The notes: generated by a model not told the origin, from the sequence alone. Positions 7,771 to 17,105 are shown, counted from the stretch's first letter. The stretch: 64,000 nucleotides of DNA from Fodinibacter sp963834965 (GCA_963834965.1 CAWIEI010000023.1:155970-219969), one strand, 5' to 3'. Program-made: numbers and translations.

Positions 7771-10542
7771 CTACCGAACCCGCGCGGGCGCCACGACGTC
7801 CTGGGCGCTCAAGGCCTCCGGTGGCGGCCGACGGCTGCGGCGCACGACCTTGCCCACCTCCACGGTGAGCGGCAGCAGGGCCGCCAGGGCGATGCAGACC
7901 AGCCACTGGCCGCCGGTGAGCGGGACGGTCAGCAGGGCACCCTGCAACGATGGGAGCTGGGTCGCCAGGAACACCATGCCCAGCGGCACCAGCGCGATCG
8001 CCAGTGCCTTGGCGATCGGGGCGGTGAGGCCGGTGGTGGGGTCGCGCCGGTTGACCAGGGCGTTGAAGACGGTGCTGATGCCCATGACCGTGAAGGTCAT
8101 CGTCATCGAGGCGCTGGCCGTCTCGGTGCTGGGCTCGTCGGGGCCGAGCACCAAGGGGATGAAGGCGGCGACGAACAGTACGGCGGCATACACCAGCCAG
8201 GCCGTGACCGCGGGCCGGTTGGTGATCGGCATCGCGGGGTCGCGGGGTGGCCGGTGCATGACGTCGGGGTCACCGGGGTCGACCGCGATGATGATGACGC
8301 CGGCGGCCGTGGCGAAGAAGAGCAGGTAGAGCACCATGGTCGGGGTCATCGCGACGCCCTGGTTGACGTCGAAGACGGTCGCGGCGAGGAAGAGAAGCAC
8401 CAGCGCGAGCAGCTGGGTCATCTGGTAGCGCACGTACGACACGACCTTGTCGTACACCCGGCGCCCGATCTCCACGGCGTGCACGAGGGTGCCGAAGTTG
8501 TCGTCGGTGAGCACCATCCGCGCGGCCTGCTTGGTGACCTCGCTGCCGCTGCCCATCGCGACCCCGATGTCGGCCTGCTTCAGGGCCGCCGCGTCGTTGA
8601 CCGCGTCGCCGGTCATCGCCACGATCAGTCCCTGCTCCTGCATCGCCCGCGCGAGGCGCAGCTTGTCCTCGGGGGTGACCCGGCCGAACACGTGCAGCTG
8701 CGGCAGCCGGGCCTTGAGCTCGGCGTCGCTGAGCGCCTGCAGCTCGGCACCACTGATCGCGCCCGGCCCGAGCCCGAGGTCCTCGCCGATGGCCTGGGCC
8801 GTGACGGCGTGGTCACCGGTGATCATCCGCACGTCGATGCCGGCGGTGAGGGCGACGGCGACGGCGTCCTTGGCCTCGGCGCGCAGCGGGTCGATGATGC
8901 CCGCCAGCCCCACGAAGGACAGGTCACGGGTGAGCGACATCGGGTCGGTGGTCATCGCCGCCAGCTCGTCGTCGGCGACCAGCCGCGCCGCGAACGCCAG
9001 CACGCGCAGCCCCTTGCCCCCCATCCGGTCGTTGGCCTGCGAGATGCCGGCCGACGCCTGCGCGATCGGCGCCTGTGACCCGCTCAGCGGGCCGCCGGCC
9101 GAGCTGCACCGCGCGAGCACGAGGTCGGGGGCGCCCTTGACCAGCTCGATGACGTGGTCGACCCCGTCGACCGGGAAGGTATGGAAGGTGGCCATGAACT
9201 TGTACTCGGAGTCGAACGGCACCTCCGCCAGCCGTGGGTACGCCCGGCGGGTCTCCTCGGCGTCGATGCCGAGCTTGGCAGCCAGCACCACCAGGGCGGC
9301 CTCGGTGGGGTCGCCGATCACCGACCCGTCGTCGCCGACCACGGCGTCACTGTCGAGCACGAGCCCCAGCGCGAGCCGGGTGAAGTCCGGGGTCGGGCTG
9401 CCCGCGACCGACCGGATGGCACCCGACTTGCGGTAGCCCTCGCCGTCGACGGTGAACCACTGCCCGCCGGCATACAGCGTCGAGACCATCATCTCGTTGA
9501 GGGTCAGGGTGCCGGTCTTGTCGGTGTTGATGGCGCTGGTGGCCCCGAGGGTCTCGACGTCGGTGAGGTTCTTCACGACGGCCCGGGCGTCGGCGAGCTG
9601 CCGGGCCCCCATCGAGAGCAGCCCAGAGACGAAGGCCGGCATGCCGGTGGGGATCGCCGAGATCGCCATCGCCGTGCCGAGCAGCAGCAGCTCGTCGGCC
9701 GGCATCCCACGGATGAGCCCGGCGACGACGATGATGGCGACGGCACCCCAGGCGATGATGCCGAGCACCTTGGTCAGCGAGTCGAGCTCGCGCTGCAGCG
9801 GCGACCGGGTGCGTGTCACCGACGTGAGCATCGTCGCGATCTGGCCCATCTGGGTCTGCATCCCGGTGGCCGTCACGACGGCCGTGGCGGTGCCCCGGGT
9901 GACCGAGGTGTTCTGGAACAGCATGTTGGTGCGGTCGGCCAGCCCCACGTCGGCGGACCCCAGCTGCCCGGCATCCTTGGGGATGGGCGCGCTCTCGCCC
10001 GTGAGCGCGGCCTCCTGCACCTCCAGGGTCGCCGAGCGCACGATGCGGCCGTCGGCCGGAACGATGTCGCCGGCCTCGACCTGCAGGATGTCGCCGGGCA
10101 CCACGTCGGTCGCCGGCGTCATCACCAGGGCGCCGCCGCGCACCACCCTGGCCTGGGGCACCTGCATCTTGGCGAGGGCGTCCACGCTCGCCCGAGCGGT
10201 CAGCTCCTGGCGGGTGCCGAGCACGATGTTGAGCAGGATCAGCAGGGCCACGATGACGCCGGTCGACACCTCGCCGATGAGCAGGCTCACCACGACCACC
10301 GCGACGAGCATCAGGTTCATCGGGTCGCGCAGCTGCTGCAGGGCCAGCACCCAGGCCGATGGCGGCTTCTCGGCGGTGATCTCGTTGCGCCCGTGGCTGG
10401 CCAGCCGGCTGGCGGCCTCGGTCGTGCTCAGCCCGGTTGCGGCATCCGAACCCGCCCCGGCCAGCACCGCCTCAGCGGTCAAGGCGAACGGCGGCGTCTG
10501 CGTGTCAGCCGTCGGTGTGGCCGCGACCCGGTTCTCGCTCAC
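7771..10542 (-). CDS. P-type cation-transporting ATPase
   Basis: A 923-residue P-type ATPase of the P2 type. Visible landmarks: actuator TGES (181-184), fourth-helix PTGMP (298-302), phosphorylation site DKTGT with Asp341, and a C-terminal membrane block. Two family motifs are unusual. The ion-binding fourth helix has PTGMP where Ca/Mn/Na/K pumps have PEGLP or PEALP, so the Glu ligand is missing. The hinge reads TGDAVND instead of TGDGVND. Similar substitutions occur in a poorly characterised actinobacterial branch, so the ion cannot be named. GTG start at 10542 with GAGGAGAG just upstream; an in-frame extension to 10656 is low-complexity and unlikely. A palindrome of the regulon lies 140 bases upstream. 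Confidence 0.85.
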   Translation of the reverse strand: MSENRVAATPTADTQTPPFALTAEAVLAGAGSDAATGLSTTEAASRLASHGRNEITAEKPPSAWVLALQQLRDPMNLMLVAVVVVSLLIGEVSTGVIVALLILLNIVLGTRQELTARASVDALAKMQVPQARVVRGGALVMTPATDVVPGDILQVEAGDIVPADGRIVRSATLEVQEAALTGESAPIPKDAGQLGSADVGLADRTNMLFQNTSVTRGTATAVVTATGMQTQMGQIATMLTSVTRTRSPLQRELDSLTKVLGIIAWGAVAIIVVAGLIRGMPADELLLLGTAMAISAIPTGMPAFVSGLLSMGARQLADARAVVKNLTDVETLGATSAINTDKTGTLTLNEMMVSTLYAGGQWFTVDGEGYRKSGAIRSVAGSPTPDFTRLALGLVLDSDAVVGDDGSVIGDPTEAALVVLAAKLGIDAEETRRAYPRLAEVPFDSEYKFMATFHTFPVDGVDHVIELVKGAPDLVLARCSSAGGPLSGSQAPIAQASAGISQANDRMGGKGLRVLAFAARLVADDELAAMTTDPMSLTRDLSFVGLAGIIDPLRAEAKDAVAVALTAGIDVRMITGDHAVTAQAIGEDLGLGPGAISGAELQALSDAELKARLPQLHVFGRVTPEDKLRLARAMQEQGLIVAMTGDAVNDAAALKQADIGVAMGSGSEVTKQAARMVLTDDNFGTLVHAVEIGRRVYDKVVSYVRYQMTQLLALVLLFLAATVFDVNQGVAMTPTMVLYLLFFATAAGVIIIAVDPGDPDVMHRPPRDPAMPITNRPAVTAWLVYAAVLFVAAFIPLVLGPDEPSTETASASMTMTFTVMGISTVFNALVNRRDPTTGLTAPIAKALAIALVPLGMVFLATQLPSLQGALLTVPLTGGQWLVCIALAALLPLTVEVGKVVRRSRRPPPEALSAQDVVAPARVR

Positions 10543-10681
10543 TGGTTCTCTCCTCGTCGGACGGGCCGTCGGCCGCGCGGATGCGTGCGTGCTGCCGATG
10601 GACCTCCACGCAGCCCTGCCCCGAGTCGACCCGGGCACCGCCGCGCCCACCTCCACAGTGTTGTGCGCCGGCGTGCCGGCT

Positions 10682-10704
10682 GCCTCACCCCGAGCGGGTG
10701 GGTG
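10682..10704 (-). promoter_or_regulatory. Candidate operator C (upstream of the P-type ATPase)
   Basis: GCCTCACCC-CGAGC-GGGTGGGTG. The left arm matches the shared arm at 8 of 9 positions, the right arm only in its inner five bases. It is 140 bases from the GTG at 10542, the most distant of the six. Confidence 0.42.
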
Positions 10705-10744
10705 CAGGCCGCGGAGCCGGAACCCGGCGGTCGTCGAGGGATCG

Positions 10745-11911
10745 TCAGCCGGATGCCGAGGGCTTCGGGCTCACTGACGGTGAGGGTGACGAGGTGGTCG
10801 CGGTCGGTGTGGGCGGAGCCTGTGCCGTGGCGATGGCCTTCTCCACGGCGGCGATCGTGGCCGCGTCGACGGTGCCGGTGACCGCGACCCCGAGGTCCTT
10901 CTGCAGGTTCTCGAGGGCGACCGTCAGGGCATCGGTCCACACGCCGTCGACCGGGCCGTCCCAGTAGCCGGCGAGCTTGAGCGTCTGCTGCACCGCGGCG
11001 GTGGATGCCGTCTCCTCCTGGGCGGCCGCGCCACCCTTCGCGGCGAGCTCGGACTGCAGCGCCTTCTCGGTCGCCTTGTCGAGGGTGCCGGTCTGCGGGA
11101 GGCCGTTGGCCTTCTGCAGCGCCTGGACGGCAGCCACGGTCTTGGGGCCGTAGATGCCGTCGACCTTGCCCGTGTAGTAGCCGGCGTCGGTGAGGGACTG
11201 CTGCAGCGTGGTGGTGTAGGAGCTGACGGCCTTGGCGGCCGACTCCTGCTGGGGGTCGGTGAGGCACCCGCTGTCGCCGAGCAGCTGGAGCCACGCCATC
11301 TCCAGCGCCACCGCGGCGGCGTTGAACTGCTCGGCGGCCTGGGCGAGCGGCGTCTTGTCGGTGATGCCGGCCTGCGCCGTGGCGAACTGGGCCTCGGCCT
11401 CCTGCACACCGGTCACGCTCGCCGGGGTGGGGGTGGCCGTCGGGCTCGACGAGGTGGGCGTCGGCGTGGTGCCGGCGGCCGAGGCCTGGGCCGCCGCCAG
11501 CGAGGCCTGCGCGGCCGCGAGCTCCTGTTCCGCCGCGGTGACAGCGCTGCGGCTGTCGGCCACCGAGGTCGCCGCCTGCTGGGCGTCCTTGGCCGGCTGC
11601 TCGAGGTCGCTGCCGGCGTCCTTGACGTCACCCACGGTCGGTGCCGTGGCGTTGAGGACGTCGCCGTAGCGGTCAATGGCCGTGATGTACGTCGTGCTCG
11701 ACGTGCAGAACGCGGCTGTTGCAGCGGTTGCCGCCGCCTGGGCATCGGTCAGCGCCTTCTGCTTGGCCGTCACCCGCGCCTGCGCCACCGTGACCGAGGC
11801 GTCCTTGCCGTCACCGCTGCACCCGCTCACGGCCAGCAGCACGACGCCGGCCAGGGCCATCGCCGCGGCCCGGCGGGCGAGTCGGGACGTTGGTCGCGGC
11901 TGACGGTGCAT
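10745..11911 (-). CDS. Lipoprotein with two peptidoglycan-binding domains
   Basis: A 388-residue secreted lipoprotein. The N terminus is a signal peptide ending in the lipobox LAVSGC (Cys about 30). Residues 40-140 are Ala/Gln-rich and coiled-coil-like, followed by a Pro/Thr/Ser linker (residues about 145-165). Two PG_binding_1 repeats follow (around LTDAGYYTGKVDGIYGPKT and LKLAGYWDGPVDGVWTDAL), then a Thr/Ser/Pro tail. No catalytic domain is present, so it is likely an envelope anchor or sensor rather than a hydrolase. ATG start at 11911 with GGAAG upstream. Candidate operator D is 67 bases upstream, linking it to the flanking genes rather than to a cell-wall operon. Confidence 0.8.
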   Translation of the reverse strand: MHRQPRPTSRLARRAAAMALAGVVLLAVSGCSGDGKDASVTVAQARVTAKQKALTDAQAAATAATAAFCTSSTTYITAIDRYGDVLNATAPTVGDVKDAGSDLEQPAKDAQQAATSVADSRSAVTAAEQELAAAQASLAAAQASAAGTTPTPTSSSPTATPTPASVTGVQEAEAQFATAQAGITDKTPLAQAAEQFNAAAVALEMAWLQLLGDSGCLTDPQQESAAKAVSSYTTTLQQSLTDAGYYTGKVDGIYGPKTVAAVQALQKANGLPQTGTLDKATEKALQSELAAKGGAAAQEETASTAAVQQTLKLAGYWDGPVDGVWTDALTVALENLQKDLGVAVTGTVDAATIAAVEKAIATAQAPPTPTATTSSPSPSVSPKPSASG

Positions 11912-11977
11912 GAGAGGTCTTCCTGTTGCCGGAAAGTGCTCGTTCGCTTCGGACGCTAGGCCGGGGCCCGGGCGGCA

Positions 11978-12000
11978 TCCTCATCCTCGGTGGGTGACCC
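11978..12000 (-). promoter_or_regulatory. Candidate operator D (upstream of the peptidoglycan-binding lipoprotein)
   Basis: TCCTCATCC-TCGGT-GGGTGACCC, with core TCATCC-N5-GGGTGA identical to operator A. It lies 67 bases before the ATG at 11911, the closest of the six. Confidence 0.5.
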
Positions 12001-12079
12001 GAGGTCAGGGTTCGGGGACGCACCATGTCGGGCCGGCCCGCATCGGCGAGAACTACGCCAGCTCCTGACTGCAGAGGCG

Positions 12080-14185
12080 TCAGCTGCCGCGCGGCCCCTC
12101 GGAGTCGTAGGGACGTGTCCGGGCCGGCGGCAGGTCGGCCCGGTGCCCGAGGTGCTCCAGCCAGGTGACCAGCTGGCGGTGCACCGCATCCGCGCCGACC
12201 AACCGCTCGGGCGGCCGGGGAAGGTCGCTGGGCCACACCAGCATGGCGCGGTCCTGCCACCCACCGAGGCCACCGTGGCAGCCCACCAGGCCCTCGAAGG
12301 CGGCGACCTCACCGGTCACCGGGTCGAGCAGGCTGTTCACCGCGATGTCGGGAGCTTCGGGCATCGACGAGGCCCGGAGCAGGAAGGCGGCGGCCTCAGG
12401 TCGGAAAGGGATCAGCGGGTCGGTGCCGGTCACCCCCCCGTCACGCAGCCGGTGCTCCCCCCTCGGACCGATGGCCACCGGGCCCTCGTCGGTCTCGACC
12501 ACCGCGAACGAGACACCCTCGTGGCCGGTCAGCCCGGGCAGCAGGGCCGGCCAGCGGGCCTCGATCTCGGCGCGAGTGAGCCGGTGGTCCTCCCCGCTGG
12601 CGTACACCAGGCCCAGGTTCCCCGAGCCGAAGACGAGCATCGGCTGCTCCGATGCCCCTGTCGTCGAAGCCCCGTCGGCCGCCGAGGCGGTCATCACCTG
12701 CTGGGCCTGTGACTCCTCGGCCTGGGCCTGCTCGATGGTGTCGGCACTGCCGGCGCGCAGCGCCTGGGCGACCAGCGCCGGCTGCTCGACAGTGAGGACG
12801 TCGACCCGGGCCGACCCCTCGGTGTTCACCTCGGTGCCGGCCACGGTGGTGCCGGTGAGCCGGGAGACCAGGTCGGACAGGCTCTCGCCGTAGCGGTCGG
12901 CGAAGACCTCACCCTGGGACTGGCCGTGGTCGGAGAGCACCACGATGCGGTAGTCCCGCTTGGCCTCGGCGGCGACCCGCTCGAGCTGGCCGAGCAGCGT
13001 GTCGAGCCCGACGAGCGCGTCGAGCGACTCCGGCCGCATGATGCCGGCGTGGTGAGCGACCGCGTCGTAGTCGACGTAGTCGACGTAGATGCTGCGCGCT
13101 CCCGAGGCCAGTGCCTCCCCCACCATCACCGAGTTGAAGTCACGCATCACACCGTTGAGGGCGCCCCGCTCGCCGGCGAAGTCCCAGCCACGATGTACCC
13201 GTGGGCGCATGTCCTGGCGGATCTGCCGGCGCGCCTGGATGCGTTCGCGCACCAGCTCGCTCGTGGTTCGCACCACCCCTCGCATGAAACCGTCGGGCCG
13301 CATCAGGAACCGGTTGAACCTGCGGCGGCCGTCGCGGTCGCCACGCAGCGCGCCCACCCGGCTCATCGTCGCGAAGGTGGTCGGGGCGTCTCCGCTGAAC
13401 AGGTTGCTGACCGACACCCCGCCGTCGGCGAGCAGCCCGTGCCCGTCGGAGTGCAGCGCCTCGATGTCGACGGCATCGGCCGGCTTGTTGGCCACGAAGA
13501 CCCGACCCGTGGCGCGGTCGACCCACCGGAAGGCGGGGATGCCGTCGGTCGTGCCGTGCAGGATGCCCATCTGGCTGGCGGGAGTCGTCGCCGGCAGGGT
13601 GGGAGTCCACTCCATGAACTGATGGCTGCCGCCGCGGATCCAGCGAGAAAGAGTCGGCAGGGTGCCACCCATGACGCCCCACTGGAGCACGGGGAAGGGC
13701 ACGCCGTCGAGCTGGACGAAGAGGATGCCGGTGACGTCCGGGTCAGGGACCGGTGTGCCCCGCCGGGCACCACGCACCAGGTGCGCGAACACCGCGTCGT
13801 TGGTGCCGGCTGTCGTGACCCAGGACACCAACGTGACGACGACAGCGACGATCCACGTCGCCCAGAAGGCCGCCAGGAACGAGTCGGCCGTGACCCCCGG
13901 CACCAGCGACAGGGCGAGGTAGGCCACGAGCGCCTGTCCGAGGAGCGCCAGGACCAGAGCGCCCAGCATTCCGAGCGGGGTGGCCAGCGCCACCAGCACC
14001 GGCCGGACCACCAGGCCCACCACTGCCATCACCAGGGCCACCAGCACCACCGGCCACAGGCCGTCGAAGCTGAGGCCCGGCAGGATCCAGCCGGCCAGCG
14101 CGAGGCCCAGGCTGGTTGCCCCGAGCGCCACGACCCCCCTCCCGACATCTGACCGGTCGAACCCGGCAAGCCAGGACCTGCGCAT
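12080..14185 (-). CDS. Membrane-anchored alkaline-phosphatase-fold phosphodiesterase
   Basis: A 701-residue protein. Residues 15-125 hold about four hydrophobic segments of the phage-holin-like TMEM type (ATSLGLALAGWILPGL and following). The rest is a type I phosphodiesterase/nucleotide pyrophosphatase domain of the alkaline phosphatase superfamily: VQLDGVPFPVL carries the first metal-binding Asp, TLPATTPAS supplies the nucleophile Thr/Ser region, and VLSDHGQSQGE gives the Asp-His pair. Family knowledge: these bind two metal ions and cleave phosphodiesters or phosphonates; the substrate here is unknown. ATG at 14185 is preceded by GAGGAG; the longer reading to 14428 overlaps operator E and lacks coding character. 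Confidence 0.8.
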   Translation of the reverse strand: MRRSWLAGFDRSDVGRGVVALGATSLGLALAGWILPGLSFDGLWPVVLVALVMAVVGLVVRPVLVALATPLGMLGALVLALLGQALVAYLALSLVPGVTADSFLAAFWATWIVAVVVTLVSWVTTAGTNDAVFAHLVRGARRGTPVPDPDVTGILFVQLDGVPFPVLQWGVMGGTLPTLSRWIRGGSHQFMEWTPTLPATTPASQMGILHGTTDGIPAFRWVDRATGRVFVANKPADAVDIEALHSDGHGLLADGGVSVSNLFSGDAPTTFATMSRVGALRGDRDGRRRFNRFLMRPDGFMRGVVRTTSELVRERIQARRQIRQDMRPRVHRGWDFAGERGALNGVMRDFNSVMVGEALASGARSIYVDYVDYDAVAHHAGIMRPESLDALVGLDTLLGQLERVAAEAKRDYRIVVLSDHGQSQGEVFADRYGESLSDLVSRLTGTTVAGTEVNTEGSARVDVLTVEQPALVAQALRAGSADTIEQAQAEESQAQQVMTASAADGASTTGASEQPMLVFGSGNLGLVYASGEDHRLTRAEIEARWPALLPGLTGHEGVSFAVVETDEGPVAIGPRGEHRLRDGGVTGTDPLIPFRPEAAAFLLRASSMPEAPDIAVNSLLDPVTGEVAAFEGLVGCHGGLGGWQDRAMLVWPSDLPRPPERLVGADAVHRQLVTWLEHLGHRADLPPARTRPYDSEGPRGS

Positions 14186-14289
14186 GACAACTCCTCGCGG
14201 TTGCACGGATGCGGCACACGTCTGCGCGTCGCGACCGCATGGTTCGGTGACCAGCAGCGCGTCGATTGTCCAGTGCGACCAACCTGGGG

Positions 14290-14312
14290 GCATCACCCGT
14301 AGTGGGCGGTGC
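14290..14312 (-). promoter_or_regulatory. Candidate operator E (upstream of the phosphodiesterase)
   Basis: GCATCACCC-GTAGT-GGGCGGTGC. The left arm is identical to that of operator B1 and the right arm has two changes. It is 105 bases before the ATG at 14185. Confidence 0.5.
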
Positions 14313-14446
14313 AGACGGACGGTGAACGGCGGGGCCGCAGCTCGGCGGCCATCCTTCACCCGGGGCCCGGCATCCGATCGAGAACCGAGCGTGCACTGGC
14401 CGGTAGGGCCCGATCTGCGTTTCCGCACGTCAGGGGCCGATCGAGA

Positions 14447-14523
14447 TGGTGGATGTGAAGGGACTCGAACCCATGGCCTCTCGCGTGTGAAGCGAACGCT
14501 CTAACCAACTGAGCTACACATCC
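14447..14523 (-). tRNA. tRNA-Val (anticodon CAC)
   Basis: Cloverleaf on the minus strand: acceptor GGATGTG paired with CACATCC, D-arm GCTCAGTTGGTTAGAGC, anticodon stem TTCGC/GCGAG around loop TTCACAC (anticodon CAC), and T-loop TTCGAGT. ACCA follows the acceptor stem, so the CCA end is encoded (77 bases). Confidence 0.95.
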
Positions 14524-14605
14524 GGGTGCCTGACGGCCTGCCGAGGATATACGGACCTCGCGACTCCGCGGAAATCGACCGGCTCCTGAACGACCGACAA
14601 CCAGC

Positions 14606-15049
14606 CTACAGACCGGCGTTGGCGTGGAGCCACGCCTCCCAGCGGTCCGGTAGGAGCCCGGGCACCCCGGTGAGCCACATCGTCAGCCAGAGCGCGAACC
14701 CCACGAAGAAGGCGGTCACCAGCCCGACCAGGCCCTTGACCCACCACGGCTGCACCCGCACCCACTGCTCCCAGGCGCGCACCTTGCCCTTGACGAACTC
14801 CAGCAGCCGCGAGGCCGGCTCGAACTCCGAGGACCACACCCCGATGCCGAGGATGACGATGACCCAGCCGGGGCCGGGCAGCGGCACCAGCGCGAGGCCG
14901 CCGAGCACCATGACCAGCCCGACGACGAACACCGCCCCCTGGTACAGCGGCCGCCACCGCGGGCTGGCGCGGATGCGGCGCCGCCACTCCCAGTCGTCCT
15001 CGTCGTCGGCCTCGCGCAACAGGTGGCGGCGCTCCTCCTCGGGCGTCAC
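14606..15049 (-). CDS. PGPGW-family transmembrane protein
   Basis: A 147-residue protein with an acidic/basic N terminus (EEERRHLLREADDEDDW) and hydrophobic segments near residues 38-65 and 105-125. The motif PLPGPGWVIVILG (57-69) is the signature of the PGPGW family (TIGR02611-like). Its function is unknown. The GTG start at 15049 overlaps the pabC stop as GTGA, so it is translationally coupled to pabC, but nothing in the sequence ties it to folate synthesis. Confidence 0.8.
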   Translation of the reverse strand: MTPEEERRHLLREADDEDDWEWRRRIRASPRWRPLYQGAVFVVGLVMVLGGLALVPLPGPGWVIVILGIGVWSSEFEPASRLLEFVKGKVRAWEQWVRVQPWWVKGLVGLVTAFFVGFALWLTMWLTGVPGLLPDRWEAWLHANAGL

Positions 15050-15888
15050 GGGTCGACCCCCCGGGCGGCGTGGGCGGCCCAGACCTGCCGCAGGCGCGCC
15101 GTCACCGGCCCGGGAGCGTTCAGCGCACGGCCGTCGACGGCCGACACAGGGAAGACGTCCTTGATCGACGAGGTGAGAAAGACCTCGTCGGCGCGGGCGA
15201 GCACGTCGAGCGGCAGCGTCTCCTCGACCACCTCGACCCCGTCGGCCGCGCACCACTCGAGCACGAGCTCGCGGGTGATGCCGGCCAGGCACCCGCTGTC
15301 GAGCGGCGGCGTGTGCACCACCTCGTCGAACACGACGAAGACGTTGCTGCCGGTGGCCTCGCACAGCTCGCCGCGGGTGTTCGCGAAGATCGCCTCCAGC
15401 GCGCCCTGCTCCTTGGCCCGGGCCAGCGCGATGACGTTGTCGGCGTACGACGTCGTCTTCAGACCGGCGGTCGCGGCACGCTCGTTGCGCACCCACGGCA
15501 CCGTGACGACCGCGCCGTGCGCCTCCGGCCGCGCGTGCGCCACGGCGGTGACGATGTGGGTGAGGTCGGAGTCGTGCCGGTCCGAGCCGAGCGGTCCGCG
15601 CCCGCCCGTCACGGTGAACCGCAGGCGACCGAAGTCGATCGGCTCCCCGGCGAGCACGGCGTCGATGCCCTCCCGGATGCGGTCGTGGTCGGCCGGCGGC
15701 AGGCCGAGGCCGGCCATGGTGCGGTCGAGCCGGCGCAGGTGACGGGTGACGGCGAACGGCACACCGTGGTCGATCTTTGCCGTCTCGAAGGCACCGTCCC
15801 CCACCGTGACGCCGTGGTCGACGGCGCTCACCGCGGGGGTGTCGGCGCCGACGAGGGCCCCGTCGACCCAGACCCGGATGTCAGTCAT
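15046..15888 (-). CDS. pabC: Aminodeoxychorismate lyase (class IV aminotransferase)
   Basis: A 280-residue fold-type IV PLP enzyme. The PLP lysine lies in GLKTTSYADN (about Lys144), and the cofactor-phosphate region EATGSNVFVV and the ITRELVLEW helix are present. With pabB immediately upstream (3-base gap), the natural reading is the 4-amino-4-deoxychorismate lyase that releases pyruvate to give p-aminobenzoate for folate. Branched-chain or D-amino-acid aminotransferase are alternatives within the fold, but the pabB partner argues against them. ATG start at 15888. Confidence 0.85.
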   Translation of the reverse strand: MTDIRVWVDGALVGADTPAVSAVDHGVTVGDGAFETAKIDHGVPFAVTRHLRRLDRTMAGLGLPPADHDRIREGIDAVLAGEPIDFGRLRFTVTGGRGPLGSDRHDSDLTHIVTAVAHARPEAHGAVVTVPWVRNERAATAGLKTTSYADNVIALARAKEQGALEAIFANTRGELCEATGSNVFVVFDEVVHTPPLDSGCLAGITRELVLEWCAADGVEVVEETLPLDVLARADEVFLTSSIKDVFPVSAVDGRALNAPGPVTARLRQVWAAHAARGVDP

Positions 15889-15891
15889 GCG

Positions 15892-16947
15892 TCACACCTT
15901 TTCACGGCCCGGCCCGGCGCCGGACGCAAGGGCGACCAGGTGCGCCGCCTTCAGCTCGGTCTCGCGCCACTCCCCCTCGGCGTCGCTCCCCCAGGTGATG
16001 CCGGCCCCGGTCCCGAAACGCAGCAACCGCCTTCCGGTGTCGTCGCGCGCCACCCAGAACGTGCGGATGCCGACCGCGAGCTCGGCCTCGTCCCGGTCGG
16101 CGTCGACCCAGCCCACGGCACCGCAGTACGGTCCGCGGGGCACTGGCTCGAGGTTGGAGATTGCCTGCAGCGCAGTGTGTTTCGGGGCGCCGCTCACCGA
16201 CCCCGGCGGGAAGCTGGCATCGAGCAGAGCGCGCCAGGTCGTGCCGGGCCGCAGGGTTCCCGAGACGTCGGAGACGAGGTGCACGAGCCCCGGATGCCGC
16301 TCGACCCGGCAGAGGTGGTCGACCTCCACCGACCCGGGCCGGCTGACGTGCCCGAGGTCGTGTCGCACCAGGTCGACGATCATCACGTTCTCCGCGTAGT
16401 CCTTGGCCAGCAGCTCGGGCGTCGTGGGTGCGGTGCCCTTGATCGGCCGCGACGCCACCCGTGACCTGTGGCGCACCAGGTAGGCCTCCGGGGAGGCACA
16501 GGCGACCTCGAGCCCGGCCTCCGGAAGGTCGAGCGTGGCCGCGTACGGCGCCGGGTTACCGGCGGCCAGACGCGCCCCCAGCTCGCCGATGACGGCGTCC
16601 TCGGGCAGGTCGTGCTCCAGCACCCGGCAGAGGTTGACCTGGTAGACCGTGCCGGCGGCGATCCGCCGCCGCACCTCGGCCACGCCTTCGACGTAGGCCG
16701 TCCGGTCCAGGCTGGTGCGCCACGCTCCCGGCAGGGCCGGCCACCGCGAGCCGTCCGCCATCCCCTCCGGGGCGGAGACGGCATCCGGGCCCCGCCGCAC
16801 GTCGTCCATCCGCACCGCGGTCAGCTCACCCTCGAAGGTGACGACCACCACCCAGAAGCCGCTCGTCAGGTCGTCGATGTCGTGGCTGACCGCAGCGACA
16901 CCGCGGGCCACCAGCGACCCGAACCTCGCCTCCGACACGCCCCGCAT
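15892..16947 (-). CDS. pabB: Aminodeoxychorismate synthase component I
   Basis: A 351-residue chorismate-binding enzyme. Conserved blocks include the substrate-binding SRPIKGTAP (about residues 165-175), AENVMIVDLVRHDLG, and PPGSVSGAPK near residue 250, all diagnostic of PabB/TrpE/MenF enzymes. It is shorter than full-length PabB (about 450) because most of the N-terminal domain is absent, as in several actinobacterial PabB proteins. Together with a glutamine amidotransferase encoded elsewhere it would convert chorismate to aminodeoxychorismate; pabC follows directly. ATG at 16947; a GTG nine bases downstream is an alternative. Confidence 0.85.
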   Translation of the reverse strand: MRGVSEARFGSLVARGVAAVSHDIDDLTSGFWVVVVTFEGELTAVRMDDVRRGPDAVSAPEGMADGSRWPALPGAWRTSLDRTAYVEGVAEVRRRIAAGTVYQVNLCRVLEHDLPEDAVIGELGARLAAGNPAPYAATLDLPEAGLEVACASPEAYLVRHRSRVASRPIKGTAPTTPELLAKDYAENVMIVDLVRHDLGHVSRPGSVEVDHLCRVERHPGLVHLVSDVSGTLRPGTTWRALLDASFPPGSVSGAPKHTALQAISNLEPVPRGPYCGAVGWVDADRDEAELAVGIRTFWVARDDTGRRLLRFGTGAGITWGSDAEGEWRETELKAAHLVALASGAGPGREKV

Positions 16948-17061
16948 CGTATGCGGGTGGCCGTCCGCTACCTCCGCCGCGGAACCACGGCGGCCGGACG
17001 AGAGGTTGTTCGATGGCCCGAGCGGGCCACTGACAGGAAACGGTCAGGATCCAGACATTGA

Positions 17062-17091
17062 GCCCACCGGCGTCTGCAGGGGCCGGTGGGC
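17062..17091. promoter_or_regulatory. Leader hairpin before the broken multicopper oxidase
   Basis: GCCCACCGGC and GCCGGTGGGC form a perfect 10-base stem with a 10-base loop. The ribosome-binding site GGGAGG (17093-17098) and the ATG at 17106 follow directly. It may be an attenuator or the remnant of a regulated leader. Confidence 0.35.
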
Positions 17092-17105
17092 AGGGAGGTA
17101 CTGCC

